27,094 nucleotides of DNA from JANPLD01 sp031426355 (GCA_031426355.1 JANPLD010000133.1:1-27094); one strand, 5' to 3'. Shown: positions 1-8,827, counted from the stretch's first letter. Numbers and translations are program-made. Notes: generated by a model from the letters alone, not told the origin.

Positions 1-113
1 AAAATGCCATCTCTTACATTAAGAAACTTGAAGAATTGCTCGGCGTAAAAATATCCGCCGTATCAACTTCACCTGAACGCGAAGATACTATTCTTCTAGA
101 AAATATATTTTAG
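1..113 (+). CDS. purA: Adenylosuccinate synthetase, C-terminal end (partial)
   Basis: Only the last 36 codons are in the window, read in the frame beginning at base 3 and ending with TAG at 111-113. The residues include KKLEELLGVKISAVSTSPER followed by a DTILLENIF ending. This matches the end of PurA, where a YIxxIEEL-GV helix is followed by an S(T)xP(D/E)RxxTI loop near the C-terminus. PurA joins IMP and aspartate using GTP in the first committed step of AMP synthesis in the cytoplasm. The start and the catalytic N-terminal part lie outside the window. The gene converges on the (p)ppGpp synthetase gene that follows. The call rests on a short but characteristic tail. Confidence 0.8.
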   Translation, partial: NAISYIKKLEELLGVKISAVSTSPEREDTILLENIF

Positions 114-183
114 TATATCGCTGAAATTTATTCTATTTTACGGTTTATTGCCTTTACTCGTGCGCGATGCGAAAATGGTAAAA

Positions 184-208
184 ACTTCAAACTTCCATCT
201 TCAAACTT
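184..208. repeat. Short direct repeat CTTCAAACTT
   Basis: The ten bases CTTCAAACTT occur twice, at 184-193 and 199-208, between the purA end and the relA/spoT end. The repeat is AT-rich and could be chance low complexity. I see no convincing terminator hairpin in the 102-base convergent gap. Confidence 0.4.
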
Positions 209-215
209 AAAACTA

Positions 216-2417
216 TTATTTCTTAATAACAGCTTCCCTATTTCTTTTCACCGAAGAAGTATAAGTTGAACTTCTAAGTGCCTGCTCTAGCTTTTTTAGG
301 TGGAATATATCTTTCACCTCTGCATCTATAGTTATTTTACAGAAATCCCTACCCTTACCGCGTATACGTACATTATAAATATTGGTATTTACCTCAGCGC
401 ATATCCTTGTAAGCTCTGCAAGAACACCAGGTTTATTCTCGCACATAACATCAACGCGGCTTCTGTAGGTGTCAGTATTCGCAGCTTCAGTATCCCACTT
501 CACATCTATCCAGCGCTCTGGTTGATCTACAAATTGCTCAAGCTCTTTACAGTCAGATGTATGAACAGCCACGCCTCCGGTCGGAAGTTGTATCGCAACT
601 ATCTTCTCACCCGGCAGTGGATTACAGCAGCTTGCATAATTAATTGATAGACCACCCGTTAATCCTTTTAAAGGTATCACGGCATTATCATCTGTCTCAA
701 ATGAACCATCATCATTTTTAGCACGCTGGTTCTGCTCCGAATCAGGAAAGAGTTCTTTTAATATTTCCACCCTTGCGATAAGACCCTCTCCAACCGCTGA
801 ATATAATTCATATAAATTCAGATGCTTGAACTTTTCAAGCAATGTTTCAACTTTGCTTTCATCAAGGTCTTCATTGTTCTGCAGGAATATCTGGTTGATT
901 ATGGATTTCCCTAATATTGCGTACTCACCCATTTTCTTACTGCGGACGAATTTCCTTATCTCTGATTTCGCCTTGGCAGTTTTAACAAAGCCTTCCCACG
1001 GTGCCTGTATTGCAGTAACTTTAGACTGCATTATATCAATCTGGTCACCGTTTTTAAGCTTGGTTCTAAGTGGCACTACACGACCATTTACTTTTGCGCC
1101 AACACAGGTTCTCCCAACACCGGAATGCACCGCAAATGCAAAATCAACCGGTGATGAACCTTTTGGCAGAACTATAAGGTCACCTTTCGGCGTAAAACAG
1201 AATACATGCTCATGATACATTTCAAGCCTGGTATTCTCTAGAACCTCATCCGGATCGGCCGCATTCTCAAGTATTTCAATAAGCTGCCTTATCCATTTGA
1301 ACTGCGTCCCCTCAATACCATAATTAATCCCGCCCTGCTTATAACCCCAGTGAGCCGCAACACCATATTCGGCGGTCTCATGCATATCTGCAGTTCTTAT
1401 CTGTATCTCCACACGTTGATTATCATCACCAAGCACAACGGTATGAATAGATTGGTAATTATTTGCTTTTGGTGTTGAGATATAATCATCAAAATATCCC
1501 GGCACCACGCGGTAATTAGTATGCAAAATTCCAAGCGCTTTATAACACTCTTCAATATTGGCAACCTGTACGCGAAATGCAATAATATCCGTCACATGTT
1601 CAAACCCAAGTTTCTTGCGCTGCATTTTACCCCATATAGAATGCGGCATTTTTTCACGTCCTGAAACTTCCGCATGTATACCATGCTTCTCAAGATTCTT
1701 TTTAATGGATTCAATGGTCCTTGGGATAATATTCATATCCTGGTTCTTCAGGTAACTGAGCCTGCTCATTACCGAAGCATAAGCATCAGGATTTATCTCC
1801 CTGAACGCCAGGTCATGAAGCTCCTGCTTTATCTTATGGATACCAATACGCTCTGCCAAAGGCGCATATATATCCATTGTTTCTTTCGCAATACGCAGCC
1901 TTTTTTCAGGCTTCTGAATAAAATGAAGTGTTCTCATATTGTGAAGCCTGTCTGCAAGCTTCACCAGCAATACCCTGATATCCTCTGAAATAGCTATAAG
2001 AAGCTTACGGAAATTCTCCGCCTGCTTTTCAGTTTCTGTTTTAAAATTTATTTTATCAAGCTTGGTAACGCCCTCTACAATATAAGCGATCTCACTGCCA
2101 AACTCCTGTTTTATCAGGTCGTAAGTTGCCTCAGTATCTTCAACCGTATCATGTAATAATGCAGTAACAACAGATCCCGTATCCAGTTTTAACTCCGCAA
2201 TTATCTGAGCAACTTCTATAGGGTGGTAATAATAAGGGTCACCGGATGCACGTAGCTGAGTACCATGATATTCACGCGCAAAATCTATCGCTTTCTGAAC
2301 AAAAACCTTGTCAAAATCTGGGTTGTAACTTTCTATAGTTTTAAGAAGGGTTTCTTCAGGATTATATTCGGTCTTTCTTATTTTTTCTATTTTATTTTCT
2401 TGGAGAGTTGTTTCCAT
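216..2417 (-). CDS. RelA/SpoT-type (p)ppGpp synthetase/hydrolase
   Basis: This 733-residue cytoplasmic enzyme makes and degrades the alarmone (p)ppGpp. The order is HD hydrolase, synthetase, TGS, then a C-terminal ACT domain. Hydrolase residues appear intact: H51, H65, HD at 89-90, ED at 93-94 and D156 in a LADRLHNMRTL motif, so a bifunctional Rel/SpoT-like enzyme is likely. The synthetase shows YISTPKANNYQSIHT at about 312-326 and EIQIRT followed by HETAEYGVAAHWGYK up to about 360. TGS spans about 402-464. ACT lies at about 660-730, with NKPGVLAELTRICAEVN. Length is normal for long RSH proteins. The gene lies 72 bases downstream of fliW on the same strand and has no clear Shine-Dalgarno. Alphaproteobacteria usually have one such gene (often called rsh or spoT), so I give no symbol. 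Confidence 0.95.
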   Translation of the reverse strand: METTLQENKIEKIRKTEYNPEETLLKTIESYNPDFDKVFVQKAIDFAREYHGTQLRASGDPYYYHPIEVAQIIAELKLDTGSVVTALLHDTVEDTEATYDLIKQEFGSEIAYIVEGVTKLDKINFKTETEKQAENFRKLLIAISEDIRVLLVKLADRLHNMRTLHFIQKPEKRLRIAKETMDIYAPLAERIGIHKIKQELHDLAFREINPDAYASVMSRLSYLKNQDMNIIPRTIESIKKNLEKHGIHAEVSGREKMPHSIWGKMQRKKLGFEHVTDIIAFRVQVANIEECYKALGILHTNYRVVPGYFDDYISTPKANNYQSIHTVVLGDDNQRVEIQIRTADMHETAEYGVAAHWGYKQGGINYGIEGTQFKWIRQLIEILENAADPDEVLENTRLEMYHEHVFCFTPKGDLIVLPKGSSPVDFAFAVHSGVGRTCVGAKVNGRVVPLRTKLKNGDQIDIMQSKVTAIQAPWEGFVKTAKAKSEIRKFVRSKKMGEYAILGKSIINQIFLQNNEDLDESKVETLLEKFKHLNLYELYSAVGEGLIARVEILKELFPDSEQNQRAKNDDGSFETDDNAVIPLKGLTGGLSINYASCCNPLPGEKIVAIQLPTGGVAVHTSDCKELEQFVDQPERWIDVKWDTEAANTDTYRSRVDVMCENKPGVLAELTRICAEVNTNIYNVRIRGKGRDFCKITIDAEVKDIFHLKKLEQALRSSTYTSSVKRNREAVIKK

Positions 2418-2489
2418 TAATGCGCAAAATATTTAAGATAATATAGTTTTGATACCACAAAACACAATATATCTCAAGTATCTCAATAA

Positions 2490-2975
2490 TTAAACAGCCT
2501 GCCTTACGGAATATTTATTATTAGTGAAGACATGCTGCACGCCCATCTGCAATTTAGTATCTATCACTATTGGCGCTTTAGTATTGACGAATACCTCATA
2601 ATTACCATTTGGCTTTTTAACTGATGAAGCGATGAATAGCAGAAGAAAATCTTCCTTTTTAACTTCCGTAACAGATAAAAGCTCAGCCATATCTTTTGGC
2701 TCAATAAATGGATTGTCAAAACCAGATGGTATAACAGGAAGAGAGATATTCTCATCATTCACACATTGCAGAATTTTAAACTGCTCAAATTCCTGCTTCG
2801 GGAAATTCATTAGGGAAAAATGAAGCTCTGGAACAAACCCGAATAAACCTTTTGGAAAATATATAGCTTTCGACAGGTCAATACTGAATTCCCCAAACCT
2901 GGAGTTAACCTTAACATTACCTGTAGCGTCCCTTGCAATTGGTGATTTATTGGTATTTCCTAATAATGCTGCCAT
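2490..2975 (-). CDS. fliW: Flagellar assembly factor FliW
   Basis: The 161-residue protein matches FliW along its length: SRFGEFSIDLSKAIYFPKGL near the start (a TRFGE...FPEGLPGF-type motif), a central region of VIPSGFDNPF type, and the C-terminal APIVIDTK...YSVRQAV, close to the family's APIVINxxxxxxxQ...YSVRxPI. In Bacillus and Campylobacter, FliW binds flagellin and antagonises the translational repressor CsrA, coupling flagellin secretion to its synthesis. Here it is the last gene of the flgI-flgL series, 41 bases after flgL. No Shine-Dalgarno is visible before the ATG, so the exact start is less certain. CsrA and flagellin are not in the window. FliW is less typical of Alphaproteobacteria, where FlaF/FlbT usually control flagellin. 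Confidence 0.9.
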   Translation of the reverse strand: MAALLGNTNKSPIARDATGNVKVNSRFGEFSIDLSKAIYFPKGLFGFVPELHFSLMNFPKQEFEQFKILQCVNDENISLPVIPSGFDNPFIEPKDMAELLSVTEVKKEDFLLLFIASSVKKPNGNYEVFVNTKAPIVIDTKLQMGVQHVFTNNKYSVRQAV

Positions 2976-3016
2976 ATGACTATTTTATTATAAAATTTAT
3001 TATTTGTCTAATTTAA

Positions 3017-3916
3017 CTAATTTATAAAATTACTTAAAGCAAGCGAGCTTATTCTGGAGAATATCTGAAACGACGCTTGAAGCGACGCCTGTAGCTGAGT
3101 TGTCTCAATAGTTAGCTGAACTATATCAGGTGAGTTCGCTTCTGAAAGCTTTTCATCAAAACTATCCTTAGCTTTAGCATGAAAATCTCTCATCTGCTCC
3201 AGCGCCTTAGTATTATTACCCATATCCGCTCTGAGTGATATAAGCTCCTGAAGGGCTTCATCAACATATTTACCAGCCGCTTCATAATTTGCACTTTGCC
3301 CGTTAGCTTCTTGGCTTCTCGCCATATTTATCGCCCCGATCATCTTCTGAAAAGCCGGGTTATTAGCCGTAACACCATAATTTATTGTAAGAGATGAAGA
3401 TGCATCAACTGATAGAACCAGATCATCACCATTATAATAATTTGCCGTGATCTCTCCGCCTACAACATTTGAATTGAATTTAAGATCATCCACCGGCTCA
3501 ACATTTGAGTTCGACCCAGCAAATAAATAATTCGCCCCATCTTTTGAATTAAGCGCTCCTGCTATCTTATCAAGCGCCGCATTAGCCGCTGCAGTCAAAT
3601 TTGTTACTGATGAATTACTTGTAGATGATTCTAAACTCAAAGTGGATTTAAAATCAATCAAGGTATTTATCATCTCATCAACAGATTTATAAGTAGTATC
3701 AAGCTTTCTGGTAACATCATCAATTGAACTCATGAATTTACTACTGCGCTCAGAAGAGAACCTAAAATTCTCTACAATATTTATTTTATTTCCAAGCTCA
3801 GCAAATGTATCGGCAAGGCTTTCCGCACCAACTTTGGCCTGCTTTTCAAACAGGTTGGTCTGGATCTTTTTAAAATCCGATATCGCCTGATTATATAATT
3901 GTACACTACTTGGCAT
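3017..3916 (-). CDS. flgL: Flagellar hook-filament junction protein FlgL
   Basis: FlgL (HAP3) is the second junction protein between hook and filament, exported by the flagellar type III system without a cleaved signal. The 299 residues have a flagellin-type coiled N-terminus (YNQAISDFKKIQTNLFEKQAKV), a central LDKIAGALNSKDGANYLFAGS motif (the family's LNxxxxGRYLFAG), and a C-terminal helix with QLTIETTQLQASLQASFQI, ending SRISSLALSNFIN. Length is normal for FlgL. An AGAGGG ribosome binding site sits four bases before the ATG. It lies 24 bases downstream of flgK. The D0/D1 pattern is shared with flagellin, but the position directly after flgK favours FlgL. Confidence 0.92.
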   Translation of the reverse strand: MPSSVQLYNQAISDFKKIQTNLFEKQAKVGAESLADTFAELGNKINIVENFRFSSERSSKFMSSIDDVTRKLDTTYKSVDEMINTLIDFKSTLSLESSTSNSSVTNLTAAANAALDKIAGALNSKDGANYLFAGSNSNVEPVDDLKFNSNVVGGEITANYYNGDDLVLSVDASSSLTINYGVTANNPAFQKMIGAINMARSQEANGQSANYEAAGKYVDEALQELISLRADMGNNTKALEQMRDFHAKAKDSFDEKLSEANSPDIVQLTIETTQLQASLQASFQIFSRISSLALSNFIN

Positions 3917-3940
3917 AAAACCCTCTATATTATTTAATTA

Positions 3941-6715
3941 CTATACTGATTCCTCAAGTGTCTTGAACATCTCTCTGATCATTGAGAGAACTTTCGCAGA
4001 TGCATTATATGAATTTTGTATCTTGATAGTATTTGCTATCTCTTCATCCATATTAACGCCACTAACATCATCAACCTTTTGCTTTAAGGAATTACCCAAA
4101 AGTGTTTCCTTATCGAAATCTGAACTTGCACTGTTGGCTAGCGATGCTGCAAAATTATATAATTCGGTAGCATAACCACCTATCGTAGTAGAAAGCGTTG
4201 GCAGAGATCCCGCAGCTTTGAAATTTATATTTATATCACGCAATGTTATCAGGTCTTTAACTGCCTGATTACTAGCAGCACCGATCTCATAACTATATTT
4301 TGCCGTCACACCAGTCTGAGGCGACTGTTGCGCCCTACCGGTTGCAAGATTTGTTGGCGTTCTGAGTATATCACTTCTTATATCTAAGTTAACTGAACTA
4401 TTTTTAAGCTCATCACCAAATGTGAAAAAGTTATTCATACCGAAAAAATGTGAGAACCCACGGTTCGTAGCTGTAGCTTCGGCATCGGCCACCCCGAATG
4501 TACCAACTTCTTTACTATCGAGCTGGTCAATTGATATCCTGATATTACTGTTAGCACCATTCAGTTTAAGGAAACCTGAAGAGCCAGAGGAAATTTGGTT
4601 TCCGTTAGCATCAACAAGTGATGCAGCCAAGAATGAACTATTTGAATTTGCAGTAACTATCTCGCCACCACCACTTCCCGAAACTGCCGTTGCAGCATAT
4701 CTTTTATTCAGTGTTGAGCCTGTTTCAGGATCAGGAACAGTCAGCTGGAATGTTACCGTTTCATTAGTCACATTACCATCTGCATCAGTAACTGCGATCA
4801 CTGCAGAAATTGTGAATGTATCACCTTCTTCAAGTCCAAGCCCGGTAAGATCAACATTTATACTGTCATTGATAATACCATTCATGTCAGTTCTTGATCT
4901 TTTACCCGCTTCCTGTGTAAATGCGCCAAATGTTACTGCTGATGATGCACCACCATTGATAGAGATTGAAGTTACATCAAAAGTTATCGCGCCGCCATCA
5001 TCAGATAAATTTGTAAAATCAAAATCAAATTCAAAATTACCACTTGCATCTGCGCCGCCCGCTAATGTTGCGCCACTTGCCGTTGCAACGGCACTTGCCG
5101 TGCCAGCTGTTAAAGTAAATGCATTACCAGTTGTACCGGCAGCATCATATTTAACCGTCATAGCCGTATTATTATTTGAATATGTAGCTACATTCAAAGA
5201 GGCATTTGCCGAAGTATTCAAAAAGCCGGTCAGGTTATTTAAAGTTGATGTAAGGTTTGCACCTATCTGAACCTGGTTTCCCGATGGAACTCCCGAAACA
5301 AAAGTAACCGTAACACCGTTTATAACTATATTCTGCCCCGCTGTCGGCTGGCCACTGAATGTAATTGTACCCGTAGATTTTACCGATGTAATATTTTCTG
5401 ATACACCCGCAATTTTTATATCCTGCGCCGGGCCAACATTAGCTATCTGCGCCGCCTGTGTACCATAATAATTATTTATCTCATCTATTATTGCCTGAAC
5501 CGAAGCTGTTCCCTTACCTTCCCCACCATTGAACTCATCAAAATTTATTTCAAGCGGCACTAATTCTTCACCATATCTGCCAGTAAGCGGTTTTCCAAGT
5601 TCATCAACAAGTGTAATCCTTGTTGTTCCCTGGAAGTTAAAAGTATCACTCAGCTTAAATGACTCAACACCGGTTAACTGCTGTGGCGGTGGATAAGCCG
5701 TTCCACCATTATGTATTTCATTGAACTGGTCTGCAAAAGTATACGCTAACATATCAAGCTGCGATATTATCTCAGGAAGCTCCGTATCCCTTAATTCAAG
5801 CAGAGCTTTTAACTTTCCATTTTTAAGATCATCTATTTCTGCCTGCCCGCCATTACCTGAAAAATAAGTTTCAACTTTATTGGTTCTCTCACCATTATCA
5901 TCAAGCGCAACTACAGTTATAGGGTTAAATGGAGCACCATTTATAAGGTTTTCTATATTAGACGCCCTTGTATAAACAACTTCATAACTTTGTGATGGGC
6001 TTAATATCTCTGTATTACCAAGTGATGCGGTAACCTGACCTATTGAATCAAAATTGATATCCGCATCAATTATATTTTGCAATTTCATTAATTCATTGTC
6101 CCTTGCATCATATAAAGCCTGCAAATTTCCCTGAACTAAATAATTCTCTTTGATCGCGCCGTTTATATCCTTAAGATTTCCGAGAATTGAATTCAGCTCA
6201 CCAACGGTTGATTGCAGATCCTTATCAGCATTGAACCTTTCATTTTGTATACCAGTTGAAATAGTGCTTATTGATTCGGCAAAATCCCTGGCTGCAGTTA
6301 CAACAAGGTTCGCTTTTACCGGGCTGGATGCATCATTCGCAAAATCAGATAATTTACCGAAGAAATTATTAAGGCTTGACCCGATAGTGAATGAAGAACC
6401 CGGGTCACCTAAAGTAAATTGCTGTATCCTGTCATGATATGCATTTTTAGTTGCAGCTTCTGAAACTTTAGAGGTCTGGTTCCTTGATGCATTAATTAAA
6501 AAGTCATCGATCGCCCTTCTTATTTCAGTGATGCTAACACCCGATACCGTACCACCCGCTACTTTTGTTTCCTGAGCTACAATTTTCCTCGTATAGCCAA
6601 CCGTATTAACATTCGCAATGTTATCAGAGATAACGCTCATTGTAGCCTGATTGACATTTAAACTATCAACCAGTGATTTTAATGATGATGTTAAACCTGA
6701 ACTTATTGTTGACAT
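3941..6715 (-). CDS. flgK: Flagellar hook-associated protein FlgK with large insertion
   Basis: FlgK (HAP1) is the first hook-filament junction protein. The N-terminus carries the rod/hook-family signature SDNIANVNTVGYTRK, and the C-terminus has the family's VDDVSGVNMDEEIANTIKIQ, then YNASAKVLSMIREMFKTL. At 924 residues it is clearly longer than many FlgK proteins (about 450-700). The extra length lies in the middle: residues about 447-557 form a Thr/Ala/Gly/Asn-rich block, followed by acidic, glycine-rich sequence to about residue 730. The middle block resembles a module I associate with phage virion proteins (ITFVSGxxxGNQVQIG, then GTTGNAFTLTAG, then SGATLAGG); this is from memory. It sits 17 bases downstream of the FlgN-like gene, consistent with chaperone and cargo in one operon. 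Confidence 0.93.
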   Translation of the reverse strand: MSTISSGLTSSLKSLVDSLNVNQATMSVISDNIANVNTVGYTRKIVAQETKVAGGTVSGVSITEIRRAIDDFLINASRNQTSKVSEAATKNAYHDRIQQFTLGDPGSSFTIGSSLNNFFGKLSDFANDASSPVKANLVVTAARDFAESISTISTGIQNERFNADKDLQSTVGELNSILGNLKDINGAIKENYLVQGNLQALYDARDNELMKLQNIIDADINFDSIGQVTASLGNTEILSPSQSYEVVYTRASNIENLINGAPFNPITVVALDDNGERTNKVETYFSGNGGQAEIDDLKNGKLKALLELRDTELPEIISQLDMLAYTFADQFNEIHNGGTAYPPPQQLTGVESFKLSDTFNFQGTTRITLVDELGKPLTGRYGEELVPLEINFDEFNGGEGKGTASVQAIIDEINNYYGTQAAQIANVGPAQDIKIAGVSENITSVKSTGTITFSGQPTAGQNIVINGVTVTFVSGVPSGNQVQIGANLTSTLNNLTGFLNTSANASLNVATYSNNNTAMTVKYDAAGTTGNAFTLTAGTASAVATASGATLAGGADASGNFEFDFDFTNLSDDGGAITFDVTSISINGGASSAVTFGAFTQEAGKRSRTDMNGIINDSINVDLTGLGLEEGDTFTISAVIAVTDADGNVTNETVTFQLTVPDPETGSTLNKRYAATAVSGSGGGEIVTANSNSSFLAASLVDANGNQISSGSSGFLKLNGANSNIRISIDQLDSKEVGTFGVADAEATATNRGFSHFFGMNNFFTFGDELKNSSVNLDIRSDILRTPTNLATGRAQQSPQTGVTAKYSYEIGAASNQAVKDLITLRDININFKAAGSLPTLSTTIGGYATELYNFAASLANSASSDFDKETLLGNSLKQKVDDVSGVNMDEEIANTIKIQNSYNASAKVLSMIREMFKTLEESV

Positions 6716-6732
6716 AAAATTCTCAAATTTGT

Positions 6733-7176
6733 TTATACATTTTGCGATATAGCAACTGGCGAAGAATTCATTTCAGTCTCCATATAGCCAGATTTACCAT
6801 AACCCCTCATAGCGCCCTTATTCTGCTGCGCGCCGTGATAGATCGCTTCAAGAACAAGCTTATTCACTTCTTTAGCGGCATTAACTTCTTTATGGTTAGC
6901 TTCTGCAACTTTCATTAACTTGTCGCTAGCCTCAGTTATTTTAACCTTAACTTCACTTGGTAGTGATTTCAGGAACTGCGAATCACTTGCAAGTATTGCC
7001 TTTGCGTTCTCAAGTTCATTTATATATTGGGTTTTAGTTTCAAATAGCGCGACCGCTTTACCTGACTGATTCTCACGGAAGAATTCAGTTTCCTTCTCAA
7101 GGATCCTGATAAGCACATCAGTTTTACTAAGATAAGTGCTTAAAACTCCTAATTTTTCATTTTGATTATTTAACAT
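6733..7176 (-). CDS. flgN: FlgN-like flagellar export chaperone
   Basis: FlgN proteins are small helical chaperones that hold FlgK and FlgL in the cytoplasm before export. This 147-residue protein is helical and charged throughout, with no membrane segment. It has long amphipathic stretches (LSTYLSKTDVLIRILEKETE and EASDKLMKVAEANHKEVNAA) and a C-terminal GYGKSGYME segment like the Y-G/D-x-x-G ending seen in FlgN-type proteins. A strong AAGGAGATATTT ribosome site precedes the ATG. Its place directly before flgK and flgL supports the call more than sequence identity does, because FlgN proteins diverge strongly. Another small flagellar coiled-coil protein is the alternative. Confidence 0.65.
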   Translation of the reverse strand: MLNNQNEKLGVLSTYLSKTDVLIRILEKETEFFRENQSGKAVALFETKTQYINELENAKAILASDSQFLKSLPSEVKVKITEASDKLMKVAEANHKEVNAAKEVNKLVLEAIYHGAQQNKGAMRGYGKSGYMETEMNSSPVAISQNV

Positions 7177-7186
7177 AAATATCTCC

Positions 7187-7558
7187 TTAAATTGTATTTG
7201 TATTATTCGTCATTTGCATATTCATCAGGCTCTTCTGTATCTGATCAGCAATTCCTATGCCACCTGACTTGGCAAGTATCCCGCCATATTCATCCACCAT
7301 CATACTTCTAAGCGTTTCTTCAGCAAAACCGCCACCCATGAGAGAATCAACCTCGACCGTATTGAACATGAAGCCCATCAATTGCGAAAGAAATTGGCTT
7401 TCCAGAGCCTGCGCCGCCTCTTTAATCGTCTTTGGGTCAGTATTACCGCTTTCAGCAGCAGATTGAATTTTCTTACCGTAGCTATCAAGCTTTCCGTATT
7501 TTAACGAATCAGTTGCCTGATCAATTAATGCGCTGATATAATTTCCACCCATATCCAT
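7187..7558 (-). CDS. FlgJ-type rod-binding protein
   Basis: The 123-residue protein matches the rod-binding N-terminal domain of FlgJ: AAQALESQFLSQLMGFMF, then GGGFAEETLRSMMVDEYGGI and LAKSGGIGIADQIQKSL. This domain caps or scaffolds the growing flagellar rod in the periplasm. The muramidase domain of enterobacterial FlgJ is absent, as is common in Alphaproteobacteria, where a separate enzyme opens the wall. The GAGG ribosome site lies six bases before the ATG, in the three-base gap and end of flgI, so translation of the two genes is probably coupled. It ends 10 bases before the FlgN-like start. Confidence 0.85.
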   Translation of the reverse strand: MDMGGNYISALIDQATDSLKYGKLDSYGKKIQSAAESGNTDPKTIKEAAQALESQFLSQLMGFMFNTVEVDSLMGGGFAEETLRSMMVDEYGGILAKSGGIGIADQIQKSLMNMQMTNNTNTI

Positions 7559-7561
7559 ATA

Positions 7562-8779
7562 TTACCTCGTCTCTACTTCAGCGTGTAAAGCACCCGCCTG
7601 TTTAATTGTTTGAAGAATAGTGATCAGATCTCTAGTACTTACACCAAGCCTGTTAAGCGCGTTTACAAGGTCACCAAGATTAGTGTTTTCATCGATCATT
7701 GCGATATTTCCTTTTATCTCCTCAACATCAACCGATTCTGACTGCGTAATAACTGTCTGAGCTGAATCAGGCGCCAGAACATTAGGTTGAGATACCACCG
7801 GGGACTTTAAAACGGTTACTACCAGGTTCCCCTGCGCAACCGCAACCGGGTCTATCCTTACAGATTCATTCATTACGATAGTCCCTGTTTTTTCATCAAT
7901 AACTATTCTCGCTACCTGATCAGTCTCAACATTAAGCTGCTCGATCTCCGCCAAAAGTGACGCAACTGAAGTTGTATATTCCAGTGGAATCATTAAACCA
8001 ACAGTTCCCGGATCACTCGCAACCGCATAATTATCACCTAGCTTTTTATTTATTTCTCTTTCGATTGTTTTCGCAGTTGTCAGGTCAGGGTTTTTAAGAG
8101 CAAGGTTTATATGAGTCATATTATTGAGAACATAATTAACTTCCTTCTCAACTATAGCACCATTAGGTATAGTTCCCGTGGTCGGTGTACCTTTAGTTAT
8201 AGTTGAATTCTCGCCACCCGCAGTAAAACCACCTATTGATATTGGCCCTTGAGCCACCGCATACATTAAACCATCAGCACCCATTAAAGGTGTCGCAACC
8301 AAAGTGCCACCTTCTAAGCTTTTAGCATCACCAAGGGTACTAACCGTTATATCTATCTTACTACCTGAACGCGCAAACGCCGGAAGCCTCGCCGTTACTG
8401 TAACAGCTGCAACGTTTTTCACCTGCAATCTTTCATTAACCGTACCAACGCCTAACCTGCTTAAGAATGCCTGCAAGCTTTTTTCCGTAAATACTGAGTT
8501 ATTTAATTTATCACCCGTTCCATTAAGGCCAACTACCAAGCCATAACCAACAAGCATATTCTCACGTATGCCTTCAAAGTTTATTACATCTTTAAGGCGC
8601 GCATTATTAGCATGCGAACTAGTGCTGAACGCAAATAGTATAAATAACATTACAACAACAAATGATGCAAATGCCGCAAACCCATCCAGCATCCTTTCAA
8701 AAATATATTCCTTCCTGTCTACAGGAGCCGGAACAAATTCCACATGTTCTCCAGAGTAATATTTTAATGTGTATTCCAT
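7562..8779 (-). CDS. flgI: Flagellar P-ring protein FlgI
   Basis: FlgI forms the periplasmic P-ring around the flagellar rod. The 405 residues show the family's opening after the signal peptide (ARLKDVINFEGIRENMLVGY, then GLVVGLNGTGD), a GSKIDITVSTLGDAKSLEGG region with TPLMGADG, and the C-terminal NLGDLVNALNRLGVSTRDLI. A hydrophobic export segment (about residues 35-55) ends SSHA, consistent with signal peptidase cleavage near residue 57. Unusually, about 34 mostly polar residues precede it, making the protein some 35 residues longer than typical FlgI. A start at Met30 (8692) would give a signal peptide without positive charges and with no good ribosome site, so I keep the longer form. It is the first gene of the flagellar series. 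Confidence 0.93.
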   Translation of the reverse strand: MEYTLKYYSGEHVEFVPAPVDRKEYIFERMLDGFAAFASFVVVMLFILFAFSTSSHANNARLKDVINFEGIRENMLVGYGLVVGLNGTGDKLNNSVFTEKSLQAFLSRLGVGTVNERLQVKNVAAVTVTARLPAFARSGSKIDITVSTLGDAKSLEGGTLVATPLMGADGLMYAVAQGPISIGGFTAGGENSTITKGTPTTGTIPNGAIVEKEVNYVLNNMTHINLALKNPDLTTAKTIEREINKKLGDNYAVASDPGTVGLMIPLEYTTSVASLLAEIEQLNVETDQVARIVIDEKTGTIVMNESVRIDPVAVAQGNLVVTVLKSPVVSQPNVLAPDSAQTVITQSESVDVEEIKGNIAMIDENTNLGDLVNALNRLGVSTRDLITILQTIKQAGALHAEVETR

Positions 8780-8808
8780 AAAAGTATTTATTTAACTTCT
8801 CTGGTATA

Positions 8809-8827
8809 CTAGCTCCCTCTATGCCAA
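8809..8827 (-). promoter_or_regulatory. Candidate sigma-54 promoter of the flgI operon
   Basis: On the minus strand 8827-8809 reads TTGGCATAGAGGGAGCTAG. It has the GG-N10-GC spacing of sigma-54 promoters: GG at 8825-8824 and GC at 8813-8812. The -24 box TTGGCA is a good match; the -12 box (GAGC instead of TTGC) is weak. Transcription would start near 8800, leaving a leader of about 20 bases before the flgI ATG. Sigma-54 control of middle and late flagellar genes is known in Caulobacter. A sigma-70-type -10 (AGTATACC) overlaps the same stretch and is the alternative. Confidence 0.4.

Noticed and set aside
114..215. Terminator in the purA to relA/spoT gap
   Set aside because: Only short TTTTAC/GTAAAA pairings over a long loop were found.
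4422..5270. Long open frame (282 codons) antisense to flgK
   Set aside because: It is an open shadow caused by the Thr/Ala/Gly-rich codons of FlgK; the product is low-complexity Val/Ala/Pro/Ser and there is no ribosome site or family match.
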